This document shows, piece by piece, positions 1 through 9,907 of a stretch of DNA of 32,997 nt. The position numbers were made by a program, and so were the translations under genes. The notes below the pieces were generated by a model. It was not told where the DNA came from. It did no database searches and worked only from the letters and a program-made list of their open reading frames with translations. Source of the DNA: Chlorobiota bacterium (GTDB taxonomy: Bacteria > Bacteroidota > Ignavibacteria > Ignavibacteriales > Melioribacteraceae); NCBI GenBank assembly GCA_013151565.1, contig JAADIB010000038.1:1-32997 (forward strand). The letters run 5' to 3'. The stretch's first letter is position 1; each line of letters opens with the position of its first letter.

Positions 1-2852
1 AGGAATTGGGAATAAAACTTGTCGCCACAAATGATATTCACTATATAAAGAAAGAACATTCAATAGCTCATAACATTCTGCTTTTGCTCGGCGATAAAAA
101 AGGGGAAAGCGATTATAAGGAATTGAGATATAGAACAGATCAAGTATATTTCAAATCTTCCGAAGAGATGATCCAGTTGTTTAAACACTATGATGGAGCT
201 ATAGAAAACACACTGGAGATAGCGGAGAAGTGTAATGTAAGTCTCGACTTCGAAGGGTTTCACTACCCCATTTTCCCGATCCCGGAAGGTTCGAAAGCGA
301 AAGACCTTGACGAATATTTTACGCAATTGGCTAGAGAAGGTCTGGAGAAACGCTTCAAAACAATCAATAAAAATATTGAAGATCGATTTGACTACGAGCT
401 GGGTGTGATAAAGTCTATGGGTTATTCCGGCTACTTTCTTATCACACAGGATTTTATAAACGCTGCTAAAAAAAGCGGGATACCGGTTGGACCGGGAAGA
501 GGAAGCGCTGCAGGAAGTTTAGTTGCTTATGCTCTTGGAATTACCAATGTTAATCCTCTGCAGTATGATCTTCTTTTCGAGAGATTTTTAAATCCTGCCC
601 GTCAATCAATGCCTGATATTGACGTTGACTTTGCCGACGACCAGCGGGAAGATGTTATTAAATATACAAAAGACCGATACGGCGAAAACTCAGTTGCACA
701 GATTGTAACATTTAACAGACTCTCTTCAAAAGCGGTGCTGCGTGATGTTGCCAGAGTTCTTAAGATTCCCATCAGTACTGTTAATAGTATAACGAAATGG
801 ATTCCTTCAAAGTTTGGTAAAGTTTATACAATTGAGAAAGCCCTCAACGAAGTTCATGAATTGAAATGGGTTCGAGATTCTAAAGATCCGCAAATTACCG
901 AATTAATAAAGTATGCTAAAATTTTAGAAGGAATGAATCGCAATGCTTCCAAACATGCGGCGGGTGTTGTTATCACTCCGGGTGATGTAAGCAACTTTGT
1001 TCCATTAGCACGCGCTGGCAACGACGGCGGATTTGTTACACAGTACAATATGAAAGAACTTGATGATGCCGGAATTTTGAAAATGGACTTTCTCGGGCTG
1101 CGTACTTTAACCATCATCAGGGATACTATTACTCTTGTAAAGAAAACCCGTGGAATTGAAATTGATATCGATTCGATACCGGAAGATGATAAAAAAGCAT
1201 TTGCGCTTTTCGGAAAAGGTCAAACCACAGGAATATTTCAGTTTGAATCCGGTGCGATGCGGGAATATCTTAAAAACTTAAAGCCGCAGAGTATTCAAGA
1301 TCTCTCTGCGATGAATGCACTTTATCGTCCGGGACCAATGGAATTTATCGGTGAATTTATTGATAGAAGTCATGGAAGAAAGCAAGTAAAATATCTTCAC
1401 CCCGTATTAGAACCGATTCTTAAAGAGACATACGGGATTATTGTTTACCAGGAACAGGTAATCCAGATAGCGAACAAGGTCGGGGGAATGTCCCTCGCAG
1501 AAGCTGATCTTCTTAGGCGAGCAATGGGTAAGAAAAATCTTGAAGCTATGGCGCAGCAGAAGAAAAAGTTTATCGAAGGAGCAGTTAAGAATAACATCCC
1601 CGAAAAAGTTGCCGAGGATATTTTCGTTCATATTGATAAATTTGCTAATTACGGATTCAATAAAAGTCATGCAGTTGCTTATAGTTATGTTGCTTATCAA
1701 ACAGCGTATTTAAAAGCTAATTATCTGCCGGAATTTTTAGCGGCTAACCTTACTAACGAATTTGGCAATACTACTAAGGTTACGCTTTTACTTGACGAGT
1801 GCAGAAAAATGCATGTGCAGGTTCTTCCTCCTAATGTTAATAAACCGTCAGTGTTTTTTAATGTTGAAGATGGTAAGATCATTTTCGGAATGAGTGCGAT
1901 CAAGAATGTCGGACCTAATGCAGTTGAAGAACTGAAAAGCGCTCGTGAAAAATTAGGTCGTGATTTCACATCAATCTATGACCTCTGTGCTAATGTTGAT
2001 ACAAGAGTTGTGAACAAAAGAGTTCTTGAAGGCTTAGTACTTGCCGGTGGTTTTGATTCAATAAAAGGTACCCGTGCGCAGAACTTTGCTGCAATAGAAG
2101 ATGCTTTGAACTATGGATCAAAATATCAGAGTGCAAAGGAATCGATGAGTAATAGTCTTTTCGGAGGTACTGATGAATCTCTTGAAATTATTGAACCGGA
2201 CTTGCCGGATCTGCCGCCATGGGATTTTGGTGTGCTGCTGGCAAAGGAAAGGGAAACGCTTGGATTCTATCTTTCCGATCATCCCCTGCGAAAGTTTGAA
2301 TTGGAGTATAGATCATTTGCTACTGTACATCTGGGTGAACCAGACACGTTCGGCAGTAAAGAATTTGTTGTAGCTGTTGGGGTTGTTACAGATATGCGTA
2401 CGAAAATCGATCGCTCGGGACGAACAATGGCTTTCTTCAAACTTGATGATCTTACAGGCTCATGCGAGTGTCTTATGTTTTCTAAGAATTACGAAGAATT
2501 CGGTACGTGCATCAAAACAGAATCAACAGTTATGGTAAAAGGTAAAGTTGAAAGCAGCGGCGATGCAATCAAACTGCATGTTGATGAATCTTATCCTCTT
2601 GATGAAGTAAGAGAAAAATTTACGACCAAACTGCTTCTTTATACTGATGATAAAAAACATGATAATGAGACGGTCAAGAAGATCAAAGAAATATTGGAAG
2701 AACATATTGGGGATATACCGGTTTACTTAAGTGTTAAAACAAACGGCGGTAAACGAGACTTTTATCTTAATCAGAAAATTAAACTCGAAGCCGATGCAGT
2801 CAAGAAATTAATGAAATTATTAGGGGAAAATGAGCTTAGGTATCTAACTTGA
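1..2852 (+). CDS. dnaE: DNA polymerase III subunit alpha, 3' portion (5' end outside the window)
   Basis: Reading frame is open through the left edge (..ELGIKLVATNDIHY). DnaE motifs include GPGRGSAAGSLVAYALGITNVNPL, MPDIDVDFADDQREDVIKY, ALYRPGPMEFI and FNKSHAVAYSYVAYQTAYLKANYLPEFLAA. C-terminal OB-fold region present. Confidence 0.97.
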   Translation, partial: ELGIKLVATNDIHYIKKEHSIAHNILLLLGDKKGESDYKELRYRTDQVYFKSSEEMIQLFKHYDGAIENTLEIAEKCNVSLDFEGFHYPIFPIPEGSKAKDLDEYFTQLAREGLEKRFKTINKNIEDRFDYELGVIKSMGYSGYFLITQDFINAAKKSGIPVGPGRGSAAGSLVAYALGITNVNPLQYDLLFERFLNPARQSMPDIDVDFADDQREDVIKYTKDRYGENSVAQIVTFNRLSSKAVLRDVARVLKIPISTVNSITKWIPSKFGKVYTIEKALNEVHELKWVRDSKDPQITELIKYAKILEGMNRNASKHAAGVVITPGDVSNFVPLARAGNDGGFVTQYNMKELDDAGILKMDFLGLRTLTIIRDTITLVKKTRGIEIDIDSIPEDDKKAFALFGKGQTTGIFQFESGAMREYLKNLKPQSIQDLSAMNALYRPGPMEFIGEFIDRSHGRKQVKYLHPVLEPILKETYGIIVYQEQVIQIANKVGGMSLAEADLLRRAMGKKNLEAMAQQKKKFIEGAVKNNIPEKVAEDIFVHIDKFANYGFNKSHAVAYSYVAYQTAYLKANYLPEFLAANLTNEFGNTTKVTLLLDECRKMHVQVLPPNVNKPSVFFNVEDGKIIFGMSAIKNVGPNAVEELKSAREKLGRDFTSIYDLCANVDTRVVNKRVLEGLVLAGGFDSIKGTRAQNFAAIEDALNYGSKYQSAKESMSNSLFGGTDESLEIIEPDLPDLPPWDFGVLLAKERETLGFYLSDHPLRKFELEYRSFATVHLGEPDTFGSKEFVVAVGVVTDMRTKIDRSGRTMAFFKLDDLTGSCECLMFSKNYEEFGTCIKTESTVMVKGKVESSGDAIKLHVDESYPLDEVREKFTTKLLLYTDDKKHDNETVKKIKEILEEHIGDIPVYLSVKTNGGKRDFYLNQKIKLEADAVKKLMKLLGENELRYLT

Positions 2853-2920
2853 TTATAATTGATTTAGCGTATCATATTTCTTAAGTTTGGTAACTTAATT
2901 TTTAGAAATGAGAGGAAATT

Positions 2921-3745
2921 ATGGTTAAAAAATGGGCTTTGATATTAGGGGCGTCAAGCGGGTTTGGCGGGGCTTCAGCAGTTGAGTTGGCTAAAGCTGG
3001 GTACAATATTCTTGGTGTACACTTAGATAGACAAGTTACGATGCCAGCAGTTAACAGCATCAAAAGAAAGATAGAAAGAACCGGGCAGAGAGCAGTATTT
3101 TTTAATATGAATGCTGCTGACCAGCTAAAAAGAAATGATACACTGGATGAAATTAAAGAAAGATTTGCTACAAAAGAACATCCTCATATAAACGTTCTAA
3201 TTCATTCACTTGCTTTCGGTGCATTAAAACCCTTCCTAGCCAAAAACCCCACAGATTGTGTTACCAAAGCCCAAATGGAAATGACTCTTGATGTAATGGC
3301 TCATTCACTTGTATATTGGACTCAAGGATTGATCCAAAGAGATTTGCTTGCAAAGAAGGGAAGAATTTTTGCTTTAACCAGTGCAGGTTCACAAACGGTC
3401 TTCCCATCATACGGAGTTGTTTCGGCAGCGAAGGCTTCTTTAGAATCTCATATTAGACAGCTAGCTGTTGAATTAGGTTTCATGGGAGTTACTGCAAATG
3501 CTATTATGGCGGGTGTAACAGATACGCCGGCGTTAAGAAAGATTCCCGGGAACGATCTTATGATGAACACGGCAAGAGAAAAAAATCCCGGCGGCAGACT
3601 AACAATTGCATTAGATGTTGCTAAGGCAATTGTAATGCTCTGCGACGAAAAGGCGGATTGGATTTCCGGTAATGTAATCCAAGTGGACGGTGGAGAGTAT
3701 ATTGTAAATTACACCGGTGAAACTATTTGCAGACCTATTAAATAA
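2921..3745 (+). CDS. SDR-family oxidoreductase, enoyl-ACP reductase-like (FabI/FabL type)
   Basis: N-terminal Rossmann GASSGFGGASA; catalytic YGVVSAAK (Y-X6-K, as in enoyl-ACP reductases); C-terminal ISGNVIQVDGGEYI. Purine-rich RBS upstream. Confidence 0.8.
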   Translation: MVKKWALILGASSGFGGASAVELAKAGYNILGVHLDRQVTMPAVNSIKRKIERTGQRAVFFNMNAADQLKRNDTLDEIKERFATKEHPHINVLIHSLAFGALKPFLAKNPTDCVTKAQMEMTLDVMAHSLVYWTQGLIQRDLLAKKGRIFALTSAGSQTVFPSYGVVSAAKASLESHIRQLAVELGFMGVTANAIMAGVTDTPALRKIPGNDLMMNTAREKNPGGRLTIALDVAKAIVMLCDEKADWISGNVIQVDGGEYIVNYTGETICRPIK

Positions 3746-3778
3746 GAACTTAAAAATAAAACACGGAGATATATTTAT

Positions 3779-4099
3779 ATGAAACCTATTGAAATTACAG
3801 ATGGGAATTTTGAGACGGATGTGCTTCAATCTGATATACCAGTGATCATAGATTTTTGGGCTGCTTGGTGTGCGCCTTGCAGAATGATTGCCCCGATAAT
3901 GGAAGAATTAGCTCAAGAATATGACGGCAGAGTTAAAGTTGGGAAATTAGATGTTGACGTAAATCAGCAAACTGCAATCAAATATGGAGTGAGAAGTATT
4001 CCCACAGTTCTAATAATTAAAAACGGAGAAGTCGTCGATACAATCATTGGCGCTCTTCCTAAAACGGTTTTCGTTGATAAATTAGAAGCAGTTTTGTAA
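3779..4099 (+). CDS. trxA: Thioredoxin
   Basis: WCAPCRM active site, FWAAWCAPC, and YGVRSIPTVLIIKNGE with cis-Pro; 106 aa. Confidence 0.96.
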   Translation: MKPIEITDGNFETDVLQSDIPVIIDFWAAWCAPCRMIAPIMEELAQEYDGRVKVGKLDVDVNQQTAIKYGVRSIPTVLIIKNGEVVDTIIGALPKTVFVDKLEAVL

Positions 4100-4329
4100 T
4101 AATTATTCATTATTGCTTTTTGTGATATATCTTATTTTACTTTGATGTTGATGAGGGTATTACCAATACTAGGGAATCAAGGTATCGTAAAAAAAATAAT
4201 ATTAACGGATTTCAAAAAAATGGATATTTATTCACTTTAATGAATATTAAATAATAGACGCAAAATGAAAACTTTAGTTTGTATTGAAATTATTAAAAAT
4301 TAAAGCATTTGTTGTGATAAAATAATCCC

Positions 4330-4358
4330 TTGACAAAAAAATAATGATATATTATTTT
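4330..4358 (+). promoter_or_regulatory. Candidate sigma70-like promoter for the secreted-protein gene at 4597
   Basis: TTGACA at 4330-4335, 17-nt spacer, TATTTT at 4353-4358, inside a ~500-bp AT-rich non-coding gap. Motif match only. Confidence 0.4.
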
Positions 4359-4596
4359 GTTTATCAAGTAATGTAAATAAGTATTAAAAACATTATTAAT
4401 GTTCTTTGAAATCTTACTTGACTAATAGATAGTATTATAGTATTTTCGTTTAGATAACGATTTTATTAAATAGAAATGAGTAAAATCTGAAAACATTTTT
4501 ACTACTACAAAATCTTATGACGAATCTAAAAACAAAAAGTTCAAAATTTTTAACACCAATTAATTCACTATTTATCAAATAAACTGGGAGAAACCT

Positions 4597-6876
4597 ATGT
4601 TTAAAAAACTATTTACAATCTCACTTGTGCTTGTATTAGCAAGTACTTTAATTATGGCACAAACTTCTGCTTCTAAAAGAATTGTGCTAAAACCGGGTGG
4701 AGGCATCTTCAAAACCTTAGATAGTAAGGTTCCTGTAAAAGACGCTTTACAAAAAACCAGCATAAAATTTGGGAACAAAGAAGTAAATAACTTCCATTTT
4801 GCTGCTCCTCTAAATATTAATGCAGTAGGAACTATTGATACAATAACTTATCCTAAGATGGCTGGCGGTGCTTTTAATGTTAATTTCGTATTCGACGGAC
4901 AGGACGTTGAATTAATGTGGTTCGTAGCTCCGGCAGATCTTACAATTAAAGCAGCTGGTTTTAGTGTGTCTGATATTTCCGGTAATGCTAATAATAGTTC
5001 TGTTAGTGTTCGTTTAATGAAATTAAACTGGACTCCAGAGCAATTAAAAACTATTGCCGCACCTCTTTATCAAGGATATTATCCTTCAGTTGGTGACGGT
5101 ATGAATGAATCTGATCCGTTTGGTGATGATGCTACTGCTCCTTGGGTAGTTGGCGATTCAACTCACATGCTACCTCCTTGGGCAGACAATGCAAATCCCG
5201 ATGATAATACTTGGGATTACGATCTTTGGTCAGATTTCGGAGTTGGTTATCCTGTAACAATTGATGCAGTAGACGCATCAAAAAATTCTTATCATTGGGT
5301 TGAGATGAGCCTGTTAGGAAGTGAACCAACCGTACTCAGAGGTGAAGTTTTTGCTGTTGTACTTACTAATGACGGTACAGCATGGGATGATCCTGACACA
5401 CCGGATAGAATAGGATTCTTTTCCGATAACAGCATAGGTTTCCCAGGCTGGAAATACTATGAAGCCGGCAGATTGTCAGCAGACCAACCTGGCTGGTGGG
5501 CAAGAAAATATACTTGGAACTTTGCTGTAGTTGCTGATTTAACAGGTGACAGACCTCCGGTTATTACAGATCCTACTCAGCTTTTAAGCGGATTGGATGT
5601 TGGTCCTTTTACTATTAAAGCTACAGTTACTGATGACAACCCTAGTGGCGGTAATGCAGGCGTTGCAGAAGTATTACTTCAGTATGCTATTGATGGTGGA
5701 AATTATTCTGATGTAGCAATGACTAATATTGGCGGCGATGTATTTTCCGGTGATATTCCGGCTCAGGCTCCAGGTGCAAATATTTCTTATAAGATACAAG
5801 CAACTGATGTTGAAGGCGGCGTTACAGTACGTGAAATGAAAGACTTTAACGTATTTAAACCGGAATTTCCAACATTATTATTAGTCAATGGTCCGGTAAA
5901 CTATCTTGCATATTATTTCGGATATGCTGCTTTCCCGCATGATACATGGCAATTTGGTATGGGAAGTGCAGATTTATTCTCTCATTATCAAAACATTATT
6001 GAATTAACAGCAAATAATAACGGTCCTTCATTTAATCACGATTCATTAATTACAGAGTGGTTAAATGGAGATCCAAGTAGAAATTATGCTTTATTAGGTG
6101 ATGAATACTTAGGAGTTTGGTCAAACTGGACTGATGGACCTCACGTTGCGGGTGAATTTGTATATGATGTATTAGGTATTACTTATGAGTATAATGATAT
6201 CAATTTACCAGATCCTTCATATCAGTTACCTTCTATGCTTGAAACTATTGAGGGTCCTCAATTAGGTGATTCACTTTTCGTAGCATTTAATGCGAATTCA
6301 CCTAACGATACATTGTGGTATGATCCTGCTTACGAAATTGGTGGTTACAATTTCTTAGATGGCGTTGATGTTACTGACGATACTGAAGTTGACGTATATG
6401 GATATGGAAGTGACGGTACCAAACGTAATGTTGCTATTCATAGAACCTTACCTGCAGGTAATAAAATTGCTTTCATAGCTTATGATGTATTGTCGTTAGA
6501 TTCCAAAAATCCATACGTATGGTATTCTGCTATGACAGAAGCTCCACATTATCAAATTCTTGATTGGTGGGGATTAATTAATTCAGTAAGAGAGATTGGT
6601 GGAAATCAACCTAAGAATTTTGAAATTTCTCAAAATTATCCTAATCCTTTCAATCCATCAACTGTTATCAGATATTCGATTCCGGAAATATCTAAAGTAT
6701 CTCTAAAAGTATATAATATGTTGGGACAAGAAGTTGCTCAGTTAGTTAATTCACAGCAGGCTCCAGGTAACTATGAAGTTGACTTTGATGCGTCTAATTT
6801 GTCATCTGGTGTATACTTCTATACAATAAAAGCTGGACAATTTGCTAGCACAAGAAAAATGATTCTTATTAAGTAA
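4597..6876 (+). CDS. Secreted protein with type IX secretion (Por) C-terminal sorting domain
   Basis: N-terminal signal peptide MFKKLFTISLVLVLASTLIMAQ; C-terminal NYPNPFNPSTVIRYSIPEISKVSLKVYNMLGQEVAQLV...GVYFYTIKAGQFASTRKMILIK, a typical T9SS type A tail. RBS-like GGGAG upstream. Confidence 0.9.
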   Translation: MFKKLFTISLVLVLASTLIMAQTSASKRIVLKPGGGIFKTLDSKVPVKDALQKTSIKFGNKEVNNFHFAAPLNINAVGTIDTITYPKMAGGAFNVNFVFDGQDVELMWFVAPADLTIKAAGFSVSDISGNANNSSVSVRLMKLNWTPEQLKTIAAPLYQGYYPSVGDGMNESDPFGDDATAPWVVGDSTHMLPPWADNANPDDNTWDYDLWSDFGVGYPVTIDAVDASKNSYHWVEMSLLGSEPTVLRGEVFAVVLTNDGTAWDDPDTPDRIGFFSDNSIGFPGWKYYEAGRLSADQPGWWARKYTWNFAVVADLTGDRPPVITDPTQLLSGLDVGPFTIKATVTDDNPSGGNAGVAEVLLQYAIDGGNYSDVAMTNIGGDVFSGDIPAQAPGANISYKIQATDVEGGVTVREMKDFNVFKPEFPTLLLVNGPVNYLAYYFGYAAFPHDTWQFGMGSADLFSHYQNIIELTANNNGPSFNHDSLITEWLNGDPSRNYALLGDEYLGVWSNWTDGPHVAGEFVYDVLGITYEYNDINLPDPSYQLPSMLETIEGPQLGDSLFVAFNANSPNDTLWYDPAYEIGGYNFLDGVDVTDDTEVDVYGYGSDGTKRNVAIHRTLPAGNKIAFIAYDVLSLDSKNPYVWYSAMTEAPHYQILDWWGLINSVREIGGNQPKNFEISQNYPNPFNPSTVIRYSIPEISKVSLKVYNMLGQEVAQLVNSQQAPGNYEVDFDASNLSSGVYFYTIKAGQFASTRKMILIK

Positions 6877-6898
6877 TTTTATTTACTTACTGAGCTTA

Positions 6899-6930
6899 AG
6901 CAGTTTCTCCTGAAAAAAGGAGAAACTGCT
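6899..6930 (+). terminator. Strong hairpin, probable terminator
   Basis: Perfect 12-bp inverted repeat AGCAGTTTCTCC / GGAGAAACTGCT with 8-nt A-rich loop, 22 nt after the stop codon of the upstream CDS. Confidence 0.75.
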
Positions 6931-7024
6931 GCTTATATTTCAGGTTTAAATAACCTGGTGTTTAAGTCTGCTCGTTTATAAATAAAGTATTTAATTATTT
7001 TATCAAATAAAATTTGGAGTAGAT

Positions 7025-9871
7025 ATGAAAAAGTTTTTTACTTTTTCAATATTTCTGTTTATTACTGTTCTTGTATCTTCAACTCTTTTTGCGCAAGTTG
7101 GAACTGGTAAGTTAGCGGGAAGGGTTGTTGATGCTGATACAGGAGAACCCTTAATAGGTGCAAACGTAGTAATATTGAATACTTCACTTGGGGCAGCATG
7201 CGATATCGACGGAAATTATTTTATATTGAATATTTCGCCGGGAACGTATGATGTTCAGATAAGTTTTGTTGGTTACAGTTCTAAAGTTGTACAAGATGTT
7301 AGAATTGTTGGTGGCATTACCTACGAATTGAACGAAAGTCTATCTCCGGGAATTGCCATGGAGGAGGTCGTTGTAACAGACAAAAAGTTTTTTGAAGCGA
7401 AATCTACTAATACAGTAGCAGTAGTTGACGCAGAAACAATTGCCAGATTACCTGTAAGAGGTGTTGAAAATTTTGCTTCTTTACAAGCCGGAGTTGTTAA
7501 ACAAGATGGTTCTGGTGGTGCTGCAGGCAATGCAACCATCAACGTACGTGGTGGTAGAGGTAACGAAGTTGTTTATGTTATTGACGGTGTTGTTCAAAAT
7601 GATCTGATGTATGGAACCAATCAATCGCAGGTAAGTAATATCGCCATCGATCAGATTTCATTCCAGGTTGGCGGTTACGAAGCTAAATATGGACAAGCTC
7701 AATCTGGTATTGTTAATGTAACAACTAAATCCGGTTCACCAAAATATACAATTTATGGGGATGCATTATCCTCTTCATATACAGATCCTTACGGATATAA
7801 TTTATATACATTAGCTGTAGGCGGACCAATAATACCCGGAAATAAAGATATTACATTTTTCTTATCCGGTGAAAGAGGCTGGTATCAGGATGGCGAGCCT
7901 GTTTCTAATGGAATAACTTTTAACTCTATTGGATATCATTCTGATATAAAAGAAAATAATACCGATGCAGTTTGGAGATTTTCAGGACGAACTTACTTTA
8001 ATTTAGGCGCTGGATTCAACTTACAAATTGGCGGTAATTATAACGATTGGAATTCAAGGCTGTTTGATTACAATTATGCAAAGAATAATTCGGTTCATAA
8101 TGCTAAACGGTTAAAAGATAACATTTCACTCAATGCAAAATTATCACAGAATATTGGTTCATCATCTTTCTGGAACTTAATAGTTGGATATCAAAGATAT
8201 TCTCAGGAAGAAGGGGACGGTGTTTTCTTTGATAATGTTGAAGCATACGGTGATACTGTTTATAATAAGTTTATACCAAGACAAGCTGACCAAGCAGGAT
8301 TAGCTAGAGATGCTGATGGTATTTTTAATGCTGAAGGTTGGGTTGATGATTACTATAGAAAAATTGATAATAGTAAATTTACCGGCGACTTTAACTTTAC
8401 TTCGCAGGTAGGCAAGCATTTGTTTGAAGCCGGGCTTGGCGGTACATATGGTACACAAAGATATTACTCAATGTCGCCTGTTTCCTTAGCTAAGAACAAT
8501 GCCGGCTATTGGAGCAACGATACAACTTATATCCCAGCCAAAACAAGAGAACAAAGATATACAAGAGAAAATCCTACAAGATACGGGTTTGATCTTTATG
8601 GTGAGAAGTTTGATGATAAATCTGCACCAATTCTTGCTCCTCAGCATCCTATTTTAGGTTATGCTTATGTTCAAGATCGTTTTGAGCTGGAAGATATTGT
8701 ACTTAATCTCGGTCTTAGGTTTGATTATTTTGACTCGCAAGCGAATATTATCAAGGATCCTGAAAACCCATTTAATGGTGGTAGTGATCCTACTGATTTT
8801 GACCCGGGCGATTTCAAGAAAAAACCTACAGAGTTTCACGTTTCTCCTAGAATCGGACTTGGATTCCCTGTAACTGAATCTACTGTATTTCATGCACAGT
8901 ATGGTAAATTTGTGCAAGAGCCAAGATTAATTGATCTTTATCCTTTTCAAAGAAGATTAGATATATTAATAAATGATTCAATGTTTAGATTAGCTACTGG
9001 ATATATTGAAAGTGAAATAACTACATCTTATGAAGTTGGGTTCAGACAAGTACTTGGAACTGTTGCTGCATTAAATATTACAGCATTCTACAAGAATACA
9101 CAAGGACTTGCAAATCAAGGTGTTCAGAACTATTATAAAGAAGTTGGAGGTGAGAGATTCCAATATTACACACCAACTAACCAGGACTTTGGTACTATCA
9201 AAGGATTCGCATTTTCTGTAGATGTTGCTAGAGTCAGTTATGTGTCATTATCTCTTGATTATACATTCTCAATTTCAGAAGGTACAGGTTCTTCTACTAA
9301 CTCTTCTTATGTCGCAGCTTTCAGAAATGAAAATGGTGAGGTTCCTAAAGTTATTGCACCTTTAGATTTTGATCAGAGGCATACTGGAATTTTGATAATA
9401 GATTTTTATGTACCCAAAGGTGATTTAGGATGGGCTGAAATGATTGGTGCAAATTTCTTGATCTCATTCGCAAGCGGACGTCCTTTTACTCCTTTAGAAA
9501 CTCAAAATTTACTTGATAACTTTACTAACTGGGGTAACACAAAAGGATATGTTAATTCTTCTTACGGACCTGGTACTTTCAGAGTTGATTTTAAATTGGA
9601 AAAATCTTTCTCATTAGGAAAATCTACTTTGATCACTCCATATGTATGGATAGAAAATTTATTTAATAATCTAAATGAAGTTCAAGTTTGGAGATCTACC
9701 GGTTCTGCTTATACTACTGATTACTTAAGTACAGAAAATGGTAAAATTTTATCAGCTCAAAATGGCAATAAGTGGACTGAAGATTATAAGAGTTTAGAAA
9801 GAGACCCTGCTAATTTTGGTACTCCCAGATTAATTAGATTAGGTCTAAAAGTAAACTTTACTTCACTTTAA
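7025..9871 (+). CDS. TonB-dependent receptor with N-terminal carboxypeptidase-regulatory-like domain
   Basis: Signal peptide ending LFAQ; GKLAGRVVDADTGEPLIGANVVI (CarboxypepD_reg-like); plug-like ATINVRGGRGNEVVYVIDGVVQ; beta-barrel-like C-terminal region. Confidence 0.9.
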   Translation: MKKFFTFSIFLFITVLVSSTLFAQVGTGKLAGRVVDADTGEPLIGANVVILNTSLGAACDIDGNYFILNISPGTYDVQISFVGYSSKVVQDVRIVGGITYELNESLSPGIAMEEVVVTDKKFFEAKSTNTVAVVDAETIARLPVRGVENFASLQAGVVKQDGSGGAAGNATINVRGGRGNEVVYVIDGVVQNDLMYGTNQSQVSNIAIDQISFQVGGYEAKYGQAQSGIVNVTTKSGSPKYTIYGDALSSSYTDPYGYNLYTLAVGGPIIPGNKDITFFLSGERGWYQDGEPVSNGITFNSIGYHSDIKENNTDAVWRFSGRTYFNLGAGFNLQIGGNYNDWNSRLFDYNYAKNNSVHNAKRLKDNISLNAKLSQNIGSSSFWNLIVGYQRYSQEEGDGVFFDNVEAYGDTVYNKFIPRQADQAGLARDADGIFNAEGWVDDYYRKIDNSKFTGDFNFTSQVGKHLFEAGLGGTYGTQRYYSMSPVSLAKNNAGYWSNDTTYIPAKTREQRYTRENPTRYGFDLYGEKFDDKSAPILAPQHPILGYAYVQDRFELEDIVLNLGLRFDYFDSQANIIKDPENPFNGGSDPTDFDPGDFKKKPTEFHVSPRIGLGFPVTESTVFHAQYGKFVQEPRLIDLYPFQRRLDILINDSMFRLATGYIESEITTSYEVGFRQVLGTVAALNITAFYKNTQGLANQGVQNYYKEVGGERFQYYTPTNQDFGTIKGFAFSVDVARVSYVSLSLDYTFSISEGTGSSTNSSYVAAFRNENGEVPKVIAPLDFDQRHTGILIIDFYVPKGDLGWAEMIGANFLISFASGRPFTPLETQNLLDNFTNWGNTKGYVNSSYGPGTFRVDFKLEKSFSLGKSTLITPYVWIENLFNNLNEVQVWRSTGSAYTTDYLSTENGKILSAQNGNKWTEDYKSLERDPANFGTPRLIRLGLKVNFTSL

Positions 9872-9907
9872 TTGTTGAAATATTTCTAATTAGAGATGGG
9901 TATAAAT

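Noticed and set aside
60-326. Antisense ORFs of 60-111 aa throughout the window (for example 60-326, 854-1117, 1407-1700, 27113-27448)
   Set aside because: They lie opposite confident housekeeping CDSs, have no RBS or recognisable domain, and look like shadow ORFs.
1-2852. Intein or split dnaE
   Set aside because: The reading frame is continuous with normal DnaE motifs; only the window edge truncates it.
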